DNA of 64,000 bases from NCBI GenBank assembly GCA_948567375.1, contig OX419755.1, positions 53,772,291 to 53,836,290 of the forward strand. The letters are read 5' to 3'. This stretch comes from Lunularia cruciata (taxonomy: Eukaryota > Streptophyta > Marchantiopsida > Lunulariales > Lunulariaceae). The stretch's first letter is position 1; each line of letters opens with the position of its first letter. This document shows positions 44,127-58,218 of this stretch, piece by piece. The position numbers and the translations under genes were made by a program. The notes under the pieces were generated by a model, which worked only from the letters and a program-made list of their open reading frames with translations, was not told the origin of the DNA and made no database searches.

Positions 44127-44810
44127 ATTCTATGCAATAGAGGCATTTGATATTATGGTCTTATATCAATGGGGAAGACCTCGCTCATTGAATATATTTT
44201 GGTGATGTTTGTTATTGACTTTAAGAAGATGAAAAGATAGGTAAGATTGTTGTGCATGGTCACATTGGATCTCAAATGGATATCACAAAGAATCAAGGTA
44301 TCCAATAAGGCTTCAAATGTTGCTTTGCCATCCAACATCATTCTCTTCTTGGCCTTCTTGATATTGTAAATGTCTTGAGCAGTTGAGAGGTTGGTGCCAT
44401 CATGCTTGCCTAGTATACCCAAAACAACACAAGATTGTGCTTTGATGTGCATCAGGTTGTGAACGGTTTTAGCCTCCATCATAGAGAGTGCTCTTGTAGC
44501 TAGATATGAAACCACATTTTCCATAACTTTATGGTTGTGTTCTGCATTGGTTGTTGTGGATGACTAATTGTCATTATCTTCCTCCTCTTTGCAAATAATG
44601 AGCTAGAAAGGACACTCTTGTCAAAGCATGAAGGTGCTTCAAACATGTGTTTGACTAGTGGGCTTACCGCCATTGATGCAAGTCAAGGTTATATTTTAGT
44701 TGCACATCTTGGCTTGTTTCCAATGGTTTGAGTATGTTGAATCTTTAAGGCATAACCATTTTCAAAGCAAAGGGTTTTTTTGCTTTCGTGGCTTCCTTGT
44801 AATGCCTATT

Positions 44811-46114
<1,304 letters not shown>

Positions 46115-46222
46115 GTTTCTTTCACAAGACCCAATCCCTTCAACTATAGAGCATTCTTGATCTCTCTTTGGATTTTTGACTATTTCACTCTCTAAACTAA
46201 ACTAGAGTCAAAAAAGTGATGT

Positions 46223-46646
46223 TGTAATACAAGTAGTTAGATATATTATTTGGAGGTGAAAATTAGCTTGGTAATATCTAGAAGGATGTTGTGTAAAATG
46301 AGCTAGGAATATCATATAGAGATATCACAAAAAGAGTACTTCTATTAATAGGGCAGAAGTCAAAAATAGCCTGAAAATTTTTAAACCAATTTTGGAGGCT
46401 TAAACGGATGAATTAGGCCTCAAAAATGGAATTGTCACCCATTCAAACAACTAATCCAAGGATAGAGCTTGCTGACAATTCACCAATCCAAGTATCTGAT
46501 CCAAGGGTGCAGCTTCCTTTGAAGGGATCCTCTTTGCTATATAATAAAGAGAAGGTGCTCCTTTGGCGCATTGGAGTATTGAGTGTGAGACTTGTGTTTT
46601 CTCTCTTGTATCTCTCTGGGGAGTTCTCTTGCCTCAAAGTATTATA
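46223..46646 (+). repeat. 5' LTR of chromovirus B (internally deleted)
   Basis: TGTAATACAAG to AGTATTATA. Relative to the 3' LTR it lacks about 170 bp (the segment corresponding to about 53447-53616). TATA box TATATAATA near 46537. Confidence 0.85.
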
Positions 46647-46647
46647 A

Positions 46648-46658
46648 TGGTATCAGAG
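46648..46658 (+). other. Primer binding site of chromovirus B
   Basis: TGGTATCAGAG one base after the LTR, the initiator-methionine tRNA type and the same as in chromovirus A. Confidence 0.85.
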
Positions 46659-46699
46659 TAGGTGTTTTAATCCAAGAGAGTGGATGACCCCTCTTGGAA

Positions 46700-48990
46700 G
46701 AACACGAGCTACTAAAATTAAGTAATTTGAAGGGAGAAAACATAGTTCAATTGCTAGACTTGGGAAGTGTTTTAGGGAGCAAATGGGATGGAGGCACCAT
46801 GAGGACAATTTCCTACACCTAGCTTCCCATTCTTGAATCCATTCCACATCAAGATTATGTACATTCAGCATGAGCAAATGAGAATATCTCTTATTTATCA
46901 CTTTGGAGTAGAATTCATGGACATAGTGATGAATTCAATAAACCCGATGATTCTATCTATGGTGGTATATAACCGAGAGTAGGATTTGACAATCTACATT
47001 CTATTATGATGTTTTGGATCTGAATGTACCAAATCCTCACTCTTTTAACATGGAAATAGAAATCCGTTATGTAGTTAGACAAAAGTGATGTTAAGAGATT
47101 TTGTAGTGCACAATTTTGGTGAGGAATATTATCAACGAGTGATAGCCTCTAAGGTCCCAATGATAGTCTGCATAGTTTGTGCTTCCTTTCAAGTGATCAT
47201 TCTAATCCTTTATTGAAGTAGGAAGTAGCAATTGAACATAAATTGTGTATAGGAATCATGGATCCGTAGCTGCAAGAGTTGATGCAAAGAATGTAGTGGA
47301 TGTTGAACAAGTTTTGAGAAATCAAGATGACCATGGAGGAATTACAAAACCATGGAGGAATTATAAAAATATGTACTATCGAGAACAATCAAGTAATGCA
47401 AGAAGGGGAGTTGTCTCAACAACCAGCACCAGTGGTCAAAGTACCTATAGAGTAATGCATACCAATAATACCAATTCCAATCAACAACCAAGCCACATTG
47501 TTACTACAAATAAAAAGACATGCAACATCAAGCTATAACACCTATTTGTGCATGTATGTAGCATTGTGATATTTAGTTTGGTATTACTAGTACTTGAGAG
47601 ATGTTATTTATAATAGAGATAAAGGACGGTTCTACATTAGTCATGATTAGCTAAAGTTAGTGATAGCTAAATAGAAGAGACCTTACTTTAGAGAAAATGG
47701 AAAAGATGAGCACTACTATTTTGGATTCTAGTGTGTTGACTTGGTATTATTCCTATATGTTTTGCTTTGAGGAAAGAGTTGAGAATCTTGGGCCCACAAG
47801 CCTTTTTGTTTTGGATTCTTCTATAGTCCAAGGATAGCTCATGTGAATGAATCCTTGACTAAGTGGTTGGATCAAGATAAGACCACATGCTTAGGGGAAT
47901 ATGCCCATGTGAATAGACATTTCGTTCTACTTTTTGACTTTATTTGACTTTTAGCCTAGTAACTTGAGTTACTCCAGTAATAAGTAACTTTGTTGTGTAA
48001 CTATTTCACAAGTATATAAACTAGGAGTGAGGAGGTACTCATCATCCTTCATTTGCTACAATCTCTCTCTCATTGATTTATCTAGTGAGCAATGTCTTGA
48101 GTCTTGGAGTGTTAGCCTTGGAGTAGTATGATAGAGTTGAGGTTTATTGCCTTTTTAGTCCATGGTGCGCTACCATAATAGTCATCAGAGGTTCATCCTG
48201 AGTGAGAGACAGGCTGGCTCAAAGAGCTTTACAACAATTAGCATTCCATGGAAGTAGTGGAAAATCAGATTTCAAGAATGAATTGATATCTTAGATTTTT
48301 CACAATGGAGATCACTGATCATTTTGTAGGTATGTTTGCGTGTGGATACTTGACCAATAAAGCCCTCACATGGTATGACGCTTGGGAATGATCATTATTG
48401 GTAGAAGGAAGAGAGGTCACTTGGATAGCCATGCAAGAAGTGTTGCTCAAGAATTTCCAATCTGTGGATTCCGTGCAATGGCCTAAACCAAAATCTAGAG
48501 GTTGAAGCAAAAGAATAACATACAAGAGTACGTGGAGGCATTTCTAGATGTATAGATTGCAATGACCAACATGAGTCTAGTTGAAGCTCTTGACAATTTC
48601 AAGAGAGGATTAAAAGAGTAGATTTGTAAAGAGGTAATGGTGCAAAATCTTTGTATGGTTTTTGAAGCCATTGCCTATGCTCAAAGAATAGCAGTGGTGC
48701 TTGGAGGAGATGAAGCAATAACACCAATGCAAAACTATTATGTTGAGACATGTCATTTTGGTGGACCTATTCCTATGGAATTAGGTGACATTTGGTTCCA
48801 AGACCAAGGAGCAAGACCTCTCCAAGGAGAACAAGGATGGGTCAAAGAAAGGAGAGAGGAGTCCGATGGGAAGAAGGGTCTCAAGAAAAACAAAAATGAT
48901 GTTACAATTGTGGTCGAATTGGGCACACAACCATCAATTTTCATGCTCATCATCTTAAAGGCCCTTGACCTCCATACAAGCAACCTTTGA
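46700..48990 (+). pseudogene. Gag of chromovirus B, interrupted
   Basis: Readable gag blocks include EITDHFVGMFACGYLTNKAL with TWYD near 48305-48385 and, further on, a degenerate knuckle CYNCGRIGHTTINF at 48900-48941, where the last Cys is Phe. The solo LTR at 47534-48223 splits it. Stops are frequent. Confidence 0.7.
47534..48223 (+). repeat. Solo LTR of Tat-like family inside chromovirus B gag
   Basis: TATAACACCTATTTGTGC to GGCTGGCTCAAA, about 690 bp, with both termini mutated from TG...CA. Possible 4-bp TSD AAGC/GAGC (47530-47533, 48224-48227). TATATAAAC near 48015 is kept. Confidence 0.85.
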
Positions 48991-49149
48991 ACCACATGGA
49001 GAGAAAATTGAAGAGGAGGATATGGAAACCACATTGGAAAACAAATATTACCAATAAATGTACCTTATGGCCTCACTGGCTTGGTGAAAAAGAGTAAAAG
49101 CGGGGAGGAAAAGTGTGCAAAGATGGAGTAAGATAAACACAAAATTAAT

Positions 49150-49560
49150 TATTGTAAATGGAATACTAGAAGGCAATCTGGTGAGAGTGTTGATAGATCC
49201 TAGAGCACTAGAGAATTTCTTGTCTCAATTTGTTGCAATAAGATTGAACTAGAGATGGAACTAGAGAAGGATGAGAAGGACAAAGTACAGTTACCTAATG
49301 GTCAGACATAGAGGATTGAGTCATTACCTTGAAAGGTAATACTCTATGTAGGAGGGTATCAATAGGCAATTGAGCGGTGAGTGATACCACTTGTTCATTA
49401 TGATATGATCTTAGGTATGCCGTGGATGGAGCACTACAACCCCATGGTAGATTGAAGAAAGAAAGTAGTGAAAACTAGTCAATGGAAGATCTTTGGGATT
49501 AAAGGAAGATCACAAAGGCAAGAGTTGTCTTTGTATGTCATAAGGACCACATTTATTGGT
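49150..49560 (+). pseudogene. Protease of chromovirus B
   Basis: VRVLIDPRALENFLSQF near 49175-49230 has the protease active-site layout, with DSG changed to DPR. Further on, LVHYDMILGMPWMEHYNPMV matches the second conserved part. Stops occur between them. Confidence 0.65.
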
Positions 49561-49639
49561 AAGACAGATAGATGTTTCATAGGTTTAATAAAAGAAGTCT
49601 AGAGTGCCCAACATGATGGACAAATTCTTAAGAAATTAA

Positions 49640-50960
49640 AAGATGTGGTCAATGAGTTCAAAGATATCTTTTCGGATGAATTACCCGCAAGTTTACCACC
49701 AAAAGGAGAGTAGATCATAAAATTGAGATACTTCCTAGGAAGACACCTCCTTGTAAGGCCCATATTGACTATCACCTCATGAGTTGGAGGAGTGTAACGC
49801 TCAAATTAAGGATATGTTGCAGAAGAGGTTTATCCAACCCATTGTATCACCATATGGGCCTCTTGTATTGTTTGTGAAGAAGAAAGACAGAACAATGCAC
49901 ATGTGCATTGACTATCAATGACTAAATCAACAAATGGTGAAGAAAAAATATCTATTACCTTGCATGGATGACTTGTTTGATCAACTAAATGGAGCAAGGC
50001 ACTTTGCCAAACTTGATTTGTGGAGCGGTTACAACTAAATTAGAATTCTAGAAGAAGATATACACAAAATAGCCTTTCAAACAAGGTATGGTTACTTTGA
50101 GTACTTGGTGATGCCATTTGGCCTCACCAATGCTCTAGCCACTTTCATGAGTTTGAAGAATGATATATTTGTTCCATACTTGGATAAATCTGTTATCTTT
50201 TTTCTTGATGACATCTTAGTCTACAATAGGACACTAACAGAGCACAAGCAACATCTACATCTTGGAGAAGTCCTCCATATTCTATGATAGAATCAATTGT
50301 ATGCCAAAATCTCAAAGTGCAAGTTTGGTAAATCTGAAGTAGACTACTTAGGGCATAGAATAAGTGTAGAAGGTATCCAAGTGTACAAATAAAATAGAAG
50401 TCTTTCAAAAATGGAGTGCTCTAGAAGATCAAACTCAACTTAAGAGTTTCTTGAGATTGACGGGGTTTTATTGTCAATTTGTCAAGGACTTCTCCAAGAT
50501 TGCACAGCCTTTAATAGCACTATTAGGAAAGGGGGAAGAAGTGGATATGGGGAATTGCACAAGAATTTGCCTTTTAGGATTTCAAAGATGCATTAGTACA
50601 TGCACTAATCTTGAAATGATATGACCCAAAACATCCAATCAAGATGGCTACAGATGCATAAGGTGTAGCAATAGGAGCAGTCCTACAACAAGAATGGTAG
50701 GATAGATTGCACCCAATTGCATATTTCTCTCATAATTTGTTATTGGTAGAATGCAACTATCACACCACCAAACAAGAAGAGCTTGCCATTGTCCTTGCAA
50801 CCAAGCATTAGAAGCACTATTTGGGTGAGAAGGTATTTGTAGTAGAGACTGACCACAAACCTCTAGTCTACCTCAAGATACAAAAAGATATTTCTTGTTG
50901 ATAGATTTGGTGAGCAGAATGAAGACAACAATTCAACATGACAATCAGATATGTGGAAGG
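49640..50960 (+). pseudogene. Reverse transcriptase and RNase H of chromovirus B
   Basis: RT: LFVKKKDRTMHMCIDY (about 49870-49915), [30 protein letters not shown] and [11 protein letters not shown] (YxDD as FLDD near 50205-50220). RNase H: MATDA followed by a stop, then GVAIGAVLQQEW (about 50645-50700), and ETDHKPLVYL near 50850. At least six stops lie between 49640 and 50960. Confidence 0.8.
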
Positions 50961-51089
50961 CAAGAAGCAACTTGTAGATGCATTCACTTGTATGCCAATG
51001 GCAAACAATTTGGTGGTGGAAGTCAAGATGAACCCTGAATTTTGGCCCAAGATTCTTGCTACTACAAAAACTAATCCATAGGTTGTAGG

Positions 51090-52960
51090 TGCTCAATCAT
51101 CCAAAAGCATCACAAACATCCATGGACTCACCTTCCATGATGGTAGGTTATGGATCCCAAATGACACGGATCTAAGAACCACCATCCTAGTAAAATGTCA
51201 TGATTCTACCATTGCAGGTCATGTTGGAGTGGACAAGACCTTAGATGTGGTCAAATGCCATTACTATTGGCCCAAGATGAGCAATAATGTGATGGAATAT
51301 ATTTGGAGCTGCCTACTTTGTCAAAAAATTCAGGCTTCTAATCAAGTTCTCACATGACTCCTCCAACCTCTCCCCATTTTTACACAATGTTCAAAATAGG
51401 TAAGCATGGATCTGGTTTGTGAATTGCCCAAGACTACCTCTGGGTTTGACTCCATTGTAGTCTTTGTCAACCAACTCAGCAAAATGATTCATGTGCGTCC
51501 TACCACCAAGGATGTGATTGCCCTCGCAACTAGCACAATTGTACTTAGATGCAATCTTTTCCCATCATGGCTTGTCTCGAGTGCTCATCACAAATAGAGG
51601 CACTCAGTTTGTTTTGGATAACACTCTTTGGGTTCTTCAACGCCAAATTAGCTATGTCTACAGCTTACCATCCACAAATCAATGGACAAATAGAGAGGGT
51701 GAATTGTACTATTGAGGACATGCTTAGGAGCTTTACTTTGGATGAGCAAGAGAGTAAGGACACCTTACTCCCATTGGTGGAATTTGCTTATAACAATTTA
51801 GTGCCAAGAGCAATATGTAATACCAAGAGCTAGCCATATGATCTAGATGTGAAATTCAATTCGGTAAAATTTGGAATGATGTTATACATGATGGAAAAAA
51901 TAGATCAAATAGAAGTATCACCAAAAGAGTACTTCTACTAATAAGGCCAAAACCAAAATAGACTTAAAACCCTAGAACCAATAGCTAAACATATGATTTA
52001 AAGGTGAGAATTGGTTTGGTAACATCCAGAAGGATGTTACACATGATGGACTAGATAGATCAAAAAGAGATATCACCAAAAAGTGACTTCTAATAATAGA
52101 GTAGGAACCAAAATATGCCTGAAATCTTTAGAGGCAATTTTGGAGGCCTAAATAGATGAATTAGGCCTCAAAAATCTGCAAAATCCCCCCCCCCCCTCCC
52201 CAAAATGAGGAAAGGTTGGCCTTCTGTCCCCTCCTAGTTTGTCTCATCAAGAGCTTTTCAAGGATACCTCATCCATGTGATTTTGAGATTCCTATAGGAA
52301 GATTCTCTAAAAGATTACCTTTGGCCAAAGATTGGTTGACCAACCAAATAGGACCAAGATCAACATGTCACCCATCCAAGTAATTAATCCAAGGGTGGAG
52401 CTTTCTGGAATATCACCTATCCATGTGCCTAATTCTATGGTAGAGCTTCCTTGGAAGAGATCCTCTTTGTCTATATAATAAAGAGAAGGTGCTCCTTTGG
52501 GGCATCGGAGGATTGAGTGTGAAATTTGTGTTTTCTCTCTTCTCTTGTCCTCAAAGTATTACAGAATACCTCTACACAAGTCACACCATTCTTCCTCATG
52601 TATGGAGAGCATCCTTTCACATCTTCAAGCTTGATGAAGGTCAGTCCGGTGGTTATCAACATTATTGTTTCAATGCTATCAACATTTTTGTTTTTAGAAT
52701 CCAACATGGTGTAGAGAACGCCAAGCATAGGTTGCAGATCACTCAAAATTGATAAAAGAAATATGCATAGGTACACTGCCAACACTTGGAGTTCAATGTG
52801 AGAGATCAAGTTTGGTTGTCAACCACCAACCTCAAGTTAGTTGATCCTCATAAGCCTAGACCTTGTTTCATTGGACCTTTCTCCATGCTTGTCACATCAG
52901 CATCGTGGCTTATCACCTTGAGCTACCGCCACATATGAAGATCTACTTGGTGTTTCATAT
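51090..52960 (+). pseudogene. Integrase of chromovirus B, interrupted by a solo LTR
   Basis: HHCC domain (HDSTIAGHVGVDKTLDVVKC, CLLCQK), then SMDLVCELPKTTSGFDS with the first Asp, LITNRGTQFVLD with Asn at the second Asp site, and AYHPQINGQIERVNCTIEDM with the catalytic Glu region. The solo LTR follows VEFAYNNLVPRAI. The reading resumes after it with STQVTPFFLMYGEHPFT. Confidence 0.8.
51816..52563 (+). repeat. Solo LTR of chromovirus B family with tandem U3 duplication
   Basis: TGTAATACC to AGTATTACA, 748 bp. Possible TSD CAATA/GAATA (51811-51815, 52564-52568). It is about 150 bp longer than the 3' LTR because the first part (GTGAAATT...AAAAACC-like) is repeated: compare 51850-51975 with 52009-52120. 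It also holds a 12-13 C run near 52187. Confidence 0.85.
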
Positions 52961-53215
52961 TTCTTTATTATGCCAATATGCTCCCCGACCATCCCACTTT
53001 TTGTCCATCCAAGAAAGTGGACCTTGTCTAACACTTGTGATGAGGTAGAGGAGTATGAAGTCAAATGCATTCTCCAAAAATGTATGTGTGGTACTTGCCA
53101 TCTGCATGTGGAATATTGGGAAGGGAATGAGGCAACATGGGAGCCAACAACCAACTTGACCAATGCACCAATATACATCAATCTTTTGAGCAACAACTTC
53201 ACAACAAGGATGTTG
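52960..53215 (+). pseudogene. Chromodomain of chromovirus B
   Basis: EEYEVKCILQKCMCGTCHL, then HVEYWEGNEATWEPTTNLTN and APIYINLL is a chromodomain, with the first strand, ATWEP and the C-terminal helix visible. The WKGY segment is changed to YWEGN, which may alter the peptide-binding cage. It ends about 20 bp before the PPT. Confidence 0.8.
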
Positions 53216-53221
53216 TGTGTT

Positions 53222-53236
53222 AAAAGGGAGGAGGTT
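53222..53236 (+). other. Polypurine tract of chromovirus B
   Basis: AAAAGGGAGGAGGTT immediately before the 3' LTR. A typical purine run for plus-strand priming. Confidence 0.8.
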
Positions 53237-53833
53237 TCTAATACAAGTTGCTAGACATACTATTTGGATGTGAAATTGGCTTGGTAACATCTAAAAGGAT
53301 GTTGTGTACAATGCACTAGGAAGATCAGATAGAGGTGTCACCAAAAGAGTGCTTCTACAAAAAGGGCTGAAGTCGAAAATAGCCTAAAAACTTTAAAGCC
53401 AATTTGGAGGCTTAAACAAATGAATTAGGCCTCAAAAATGGAATGGTTTCCTCCTCTTAGGCTCAAAATGCTTGCCTTTTCCCCCTTGTGATTTTTCTTA
53501 TCAAGAGCTTTCCAACAAAACCTCACCCATGTGATTCTGAGCTCCCTATATGAAGATTCCCTAAATATTCCCTTTGGTCAAACCCATTTGAGCAATTAGA
53601 TAGGACAAGGATTGACATGTCACCCATCCAAACAACTAATCCAAGGATGGAGCTTGCTAACAGTTCACCAATCCAAGTATTTGATCCAAGGGTGCAGCTT
53701 CCTTTGAGTGGATCCTCCTTGCTATATAATAAAGAGAAGGTGCTCTTTTGGGGCATTGGAGTATTGAGTGTGAAACTTGTGTTTTCTCTCTTGTATCTCT
53801 CTTGGAAAGTTCTCTTGTCCTCGGAGTATTACA
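53237..53833 (+). repeat. 3' LTR of chromovirus B
   Basis: About 597 bp, TCTAATACAAG (start mutated from TG) to GGAGTATTACA. TATATAATA near 53732 is the probable TATA box. Flank GAAGT compares with GATGT at the 5' side. Confidence 0.85.
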
Positions 53834-55592
53834 GAAGTTGATATGACTCTTGTAGTTTTTTCCCAAGACCCAATCCCTTTAGACACTTAAACGCATAGCA
53901 CTCTTGAAGTCTCCTTGGCTTCTCTACGGATACAAACTCAGAATATAGGAGATTCTTTCTATTCTTTCTTAGTTTCTTCCATGGGACCCGATTCTTCCTA
54001 GCACATACTCTTTTAGTTCTTCTCAATCTGCTTCTTGATAATTTCACAAACTCATTCTTTCACAATCATTTATCCCTTTGGTTCATTTTGCATCTTCAAA
54101 AACAAAGTTTCCATTCTCAAAATTATGTATTGTTTTCTATCCCATTTCTTTACATGAAGGCTCATGTGGATATATCCAACAATACTAATTGGTAGTGGAA
54201 TTAAAGGTTCATATTTTCTTTTGGAGCATGAACTTGAATGAGCATGCCTTGGACTCTAGATCAGATTAAAAAAAGATCATTATTGCAAAGACCTTGATTC
54301 AATGTATAGAAATAAGTCATGCAAATAATGCTAGTTAGATCATATGCACTTAGCATAGGATCTTGCTATGTGCAAGAGTCACCGTGGGATAAGAGTATGG
54401 GCAAAAGGTTGTTGTGATATTTATGAGTGGTACTATCAAGAAATTATGGGGATCAATATAGCAAGCATAATCAAAATTTCCATAATAATTAGACTATGAT
54501 TATTCTTTAGTAATCAATACACATACTTCAAAATAGCTCCTTCATCACTCATAATAAAAAGCATTTAATATTATCAATATGAGTCAAATTCTTAACCTTA
54601 ATTCATGGTGCCTATGCACTATTATTTATGGGCTACAAACTTGATCTTGACCTCTTGCCATTATTTCCTATATATAATGCATTTTTTATTTCCTAAAAGA
54701 ATCTTGTAAAATTTTTTATCGATACCTATAAATAATAAATAGTGGGGGTTTTCAATTGACAATTATGATTTTTATGGGTAGATCCCTCTACTCATAAAAA
54801 TATGTATAGGTACTTGTAAAAGAGAAAGCTCTTTTTGCTAAATGCTCATAAGTTATTTTAAGGGTAAAGCTTACGTTTACGGCATCTTTCATTTTTTTAA
54901 TTTTGGGTAAAATCAATACAAGGATTATGAGAACCATTAAGCATTAATGCTTCCCATGTTAGGGTAGAAGAGAGTCACCAAAGACCACAAGTCACAAGTA
55001 TCAAGGAATAGGGAGTTGCTAGACACCATTTGTCACAAGAAAGCAATCTTGTAGTAAGAACACCTAGTTTCAAATTTTCAATCTTGATAGTCTTCCACTT
55101 CTTTCCTTCCTCTCCAATGCATCATGAGTTCCTAAGTTCCTTCTATTGAAAACCCAATTGGAATACTATAAATTTCAAGAGTAAGGGAAAGGAGTTATGG
55201 TTCCCTCAATCTACTCAATGGCTAGCAAATTAGACTGATTTGTATTAAGCATGCCAAGAAAAGAATTAAGGAACTTGTGACCATGCAAAATTGAGCACTA
55301 ACTCTTTGTGAAGTTCTACATCTCTCCTCTTTACAAATAAATTTCCCTTTATGATTTTTTAGTTTCCAAAGTTCCCTCTACCTATAACCAAAGTTCCCTC
55401 TATCAATTTTGCATTGTGCCATAACTTTGCCTTTCTCTCTTTGGGAACACATTGGGTGCCTAGTTATGTAGCTTATGGATCAATGATTGTATAAAGACTT
55501 GATGCTAATTTGAGCATGATTGTTTACCCCATCACCAAAACCTTTTAATCCTATTTTTAGTCTTCCTTCTATCGCATAGGGGAATAATGGTT
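53834..55592. other. AT-rich interval, no gene seen
   Basis: No long frame, no recognisable repeat boundary. Short ORF at 53829-54047 (minus) has no motif. Confidence 0.4.
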
Positions 55593-56294
55593 TATAATAA
55601 TTTTTGGTGCATGTATACTCTATAAGGATATTAAGGTTGGTATTGCAATTAGTGGAGAATTATTATTTATATGGAGTTTAGCTAAGCTTCTACATTATTC
55701 TTAATTAGCTAGAGTTAGTCCTAGTTAAGATGAAAGTGACTCTATTCTAGAGGAAAGGAAAAGAGTGAACAATATTATTTTGTCTTCTAGTGTATTAACT
55801 TGGTATTATCCCTAATTATATGACTTTGAGAGAAGAGTTGAGAACACCTAGGCTCACAAGCTCATTAGTGCAGAATTTTCTATAGTCCAAGGATAGCCCA
55901 TGTGAAGGAATCCTTGAATTAGTTGGTAGGTGAAGATAAGATCACTTACTCATAGGATTATTCCCATGTGCTTGGATATGCTTTTGGAATTTTGACTTTA
56001 TGCGACTTTTAGTCTAGTAACTTAAATTATTTTGGTAATTAAAATCTTTGGTGTGTACCTTTTTCACAAGTAAATAAGCTAGGTGTGAGGAAGTACTCAT
56101 TATCCTTTCATTTATGACTATTTTTCTCTCATTGAGTTCTCTAGTGAGCAATGTCTTGAGTCTTGGAAGTGCCTTGGAGTTCTAGACTTAGAGGAGTGCG
56201 ATGGAGGTGTTGGTTCTTTGCCTTCTTAGTCCATGGTGCATTACCTTAATAGCTATTAGAGGTTCATCTTGAGAGAAAGATATGCCAACTCACA
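55593..56294 (+). repeat. Old solo LTR of Tat-like family
   Basis: From TATAATAATTTTTGGTGCATG to GCCAACTCACA, about 702 bp. It aligns along its length with the Tat-like LTR (for example the block ATAGCCCATGTGAAGGAATC) but is the most diverged copy. Flanks GGTT and GGCC could be a 4-bp TSD altered by two C-to-T changes. Confidence 0.8.
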
Positions 56295-58214
56295 GGCCAA
56301 CCTAACCTAACATCATAATAGATGCTCTTAATTTATTGGTCATTATTTCCAACCTTACCAAGGAGAAATACATAGCATGCTTGGAAAGAAAGAACCTAAG
56401 CACAATGCCCACACACCAATCTAAGCCAACTATCATGGAAAGGATCCAAACTCAAGAATTTTAGCAAAAACTCACTTTGATTTTGGTGGAAATGAACTTT
56501 AGACCTTCCATGTTCTATCTACAAGTTGATTTCAATATGTAATCCAAATTTCTTTCAATTTGTACTCAAAGTAATGGAATTCTATGCCTTTTTGATGGGG
56601 AAATTTATATGAGACTCAGATGAAAAAAATAAAATTATGTAACTCTAAAATTTATTTTCTAGAACTTAGTGGAAAGCTTGGAAGATAATCTTTCCAATGA
56701 TATAAAGCACGTCTCAATCTGATCACTATAGCTCTATTGACAAGATCCCAAACTTGACCAAATTTCCACAATTTCATCCCTAATTTCAAAATCCCTAATT
56801 CAGGGTTTGCTCTTGATTCTTGGTAAAATTTCATTAGATCTCTTGCTCAAAGATACACTTAATCCTCACAATTACTCAAGCAATTTAAAATCTTCAATCA
56901 TAGTCATAAATGGAAGAAGTGGTATTCAATGGTGATTGGAAGTAGAAATGGTTGGGTAAGCTTATGATAATATTTTCAAAAGATTTTGTTACATCCACTC
57001 TTGTTCTCAATAGACCCTAAGCCAATCAAATTTAACACAATAGTTTTTTTACCTCTTTCTAAACCCTTATAAAATTTGAAGGCCTAATCCAACCCAATTT
57101 TTAGATATGAATCAATTGGGCTAATTTTTTAGCTCTACACACCCATGTATACTTAATCCAAGACCTTAAAATTTTTATTTGACAAATTCATATAAAATCT
57201 TTGCACAAAATTACAAGATCTAACACAAACAATGTTAGAATATACATGAATTTATTTAAACCAGAGATTGAGAAGTGCCCAAAACCCCAAACTTGATCAT
57301 CATCTCTTCTTCAATACCTTGCTTTCCAAAGCTATTAAACATTAATTAATCAGATTGGATATGATATTGATGCAAATAAAAGTTTTGTTTACTCCCTAAT
57401 TCTACTAATAGATCATGAGACAATGTGATAAAACTCTCCAAATCCTCTAGTTTGTGCATCTTGGTATGAATTCAACCAAATTGCTTCAATTGATCCTAAT
57501 CCACTTGTAATCTGCTTAAATTATTTTTTTTGTCTTCAAATCATAGCATGTTATCTCCTCTTTCCAATCATGATCTTTTCTTCCCAAGTGCCTTCACAAA
57601 CTCCCTCAAAATGTCAAAAATCTCTTGACTTCTTCTATTGGGATCCAATTCTTGCTCTTTGTGATTTATGATTCCCCTTTTTAACACAAGGATAAAAGAA
57701 TTTAATACTTCTCCTTCTATAAGAGCACATAAATTTTCAAGTCCCAAGCTTTTTTATAAGTAAGCACAAGAAGGACAATAGGACTTGGGGTTCTATCATA
57801 AATGCCATGAACATGAGCCCAAAATGTGCTTCCATCTAAGATCAAAAGAGATTACTTTGTAAAATTTAAAGCTTGATAAGAAAATGATTCAAAAGTAGTA
57901 AATTAGGAGTGCAAAACATCTCTTGTTCTAACTCTTCTTCCAATACTCTAGCTTCCACACTTTGCTATAACTCTCACTCACAATGTCAATTTTCCATTCA
58001 AGACTCTTAAAACTAAAACACATCCCTTTTATCAAATTTCTACCACCTATATACATCAAAGCCCTCAAAGAGAACATTGTCTTAATCCATGTGGCCAATC
58101 ACTTAAATGTACACAAATTTCTCACATGGCATGATATCCATCATAAATCTACTCCAATAATATGGAGATAAGTCATGGTAAACTTCTCTCTTATGGGCTA
58201 CAAAAACCACAAGA
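56295..58214. other. AT-rich interval, no gene seen
   Basis: Only short frames. Nothing recognised on either strand. Confidence 0.4.
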
Positions 58215-58218
58215 AGAT

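Larger units (their letters stand above)
42495..44810 (-). pseudogene. FAR1/Mutator-like (MULE) transposase, pseudogene split by a solo LTR
   Basis: The minus-strand frames line up in the order of a plant FAR1/MULE transposase. 44153-44524: TAQDIYNIKKAKKRMMLDGK, FEALLDTL, NLTYLFIFLKSI and EVFPIDIRP, the segment before the DDE catalytic core. 43262-43438: FMRFKIKEFLTWAMHELE, which follows in the core. 42503-42742: PCNNIFTSTMCIPSNHCIKRML, the SWIM-like zinc segment near the C-terminus. Between 42817 and 43250 the frame is broken, and a short duplication occurs at about 43240-43382. Such proteins are either transposases or host transcription factors derived from them. This copy is dead. A solo LTR (43438-44126) is inserted in the core. 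The call is by motif pattern only. Confidence 0.6.
46223..53833 (+). mobile_element. Chromovirus B (Ty3/Gypsy with chromodomain), decayed, with two nested solo LTRs
   Basis: 7.6 kb on the plus strand: LTRs 46223-46646 and 53237-53833, PBS, PPT and near-matching TSD GATGT/GAAGT (46218-46222, 53834-53838). Gag, protease, RT, RNase H, integrase and chromodomain remnants are present in order, all with stops. A Tat-like solo LTR (47534-48223) sits in gag, and a solo LTR of its own family (51816-52563) in integrase. Without the nested LTRs it would be about 6.2 kb. Confidence 0.9.
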
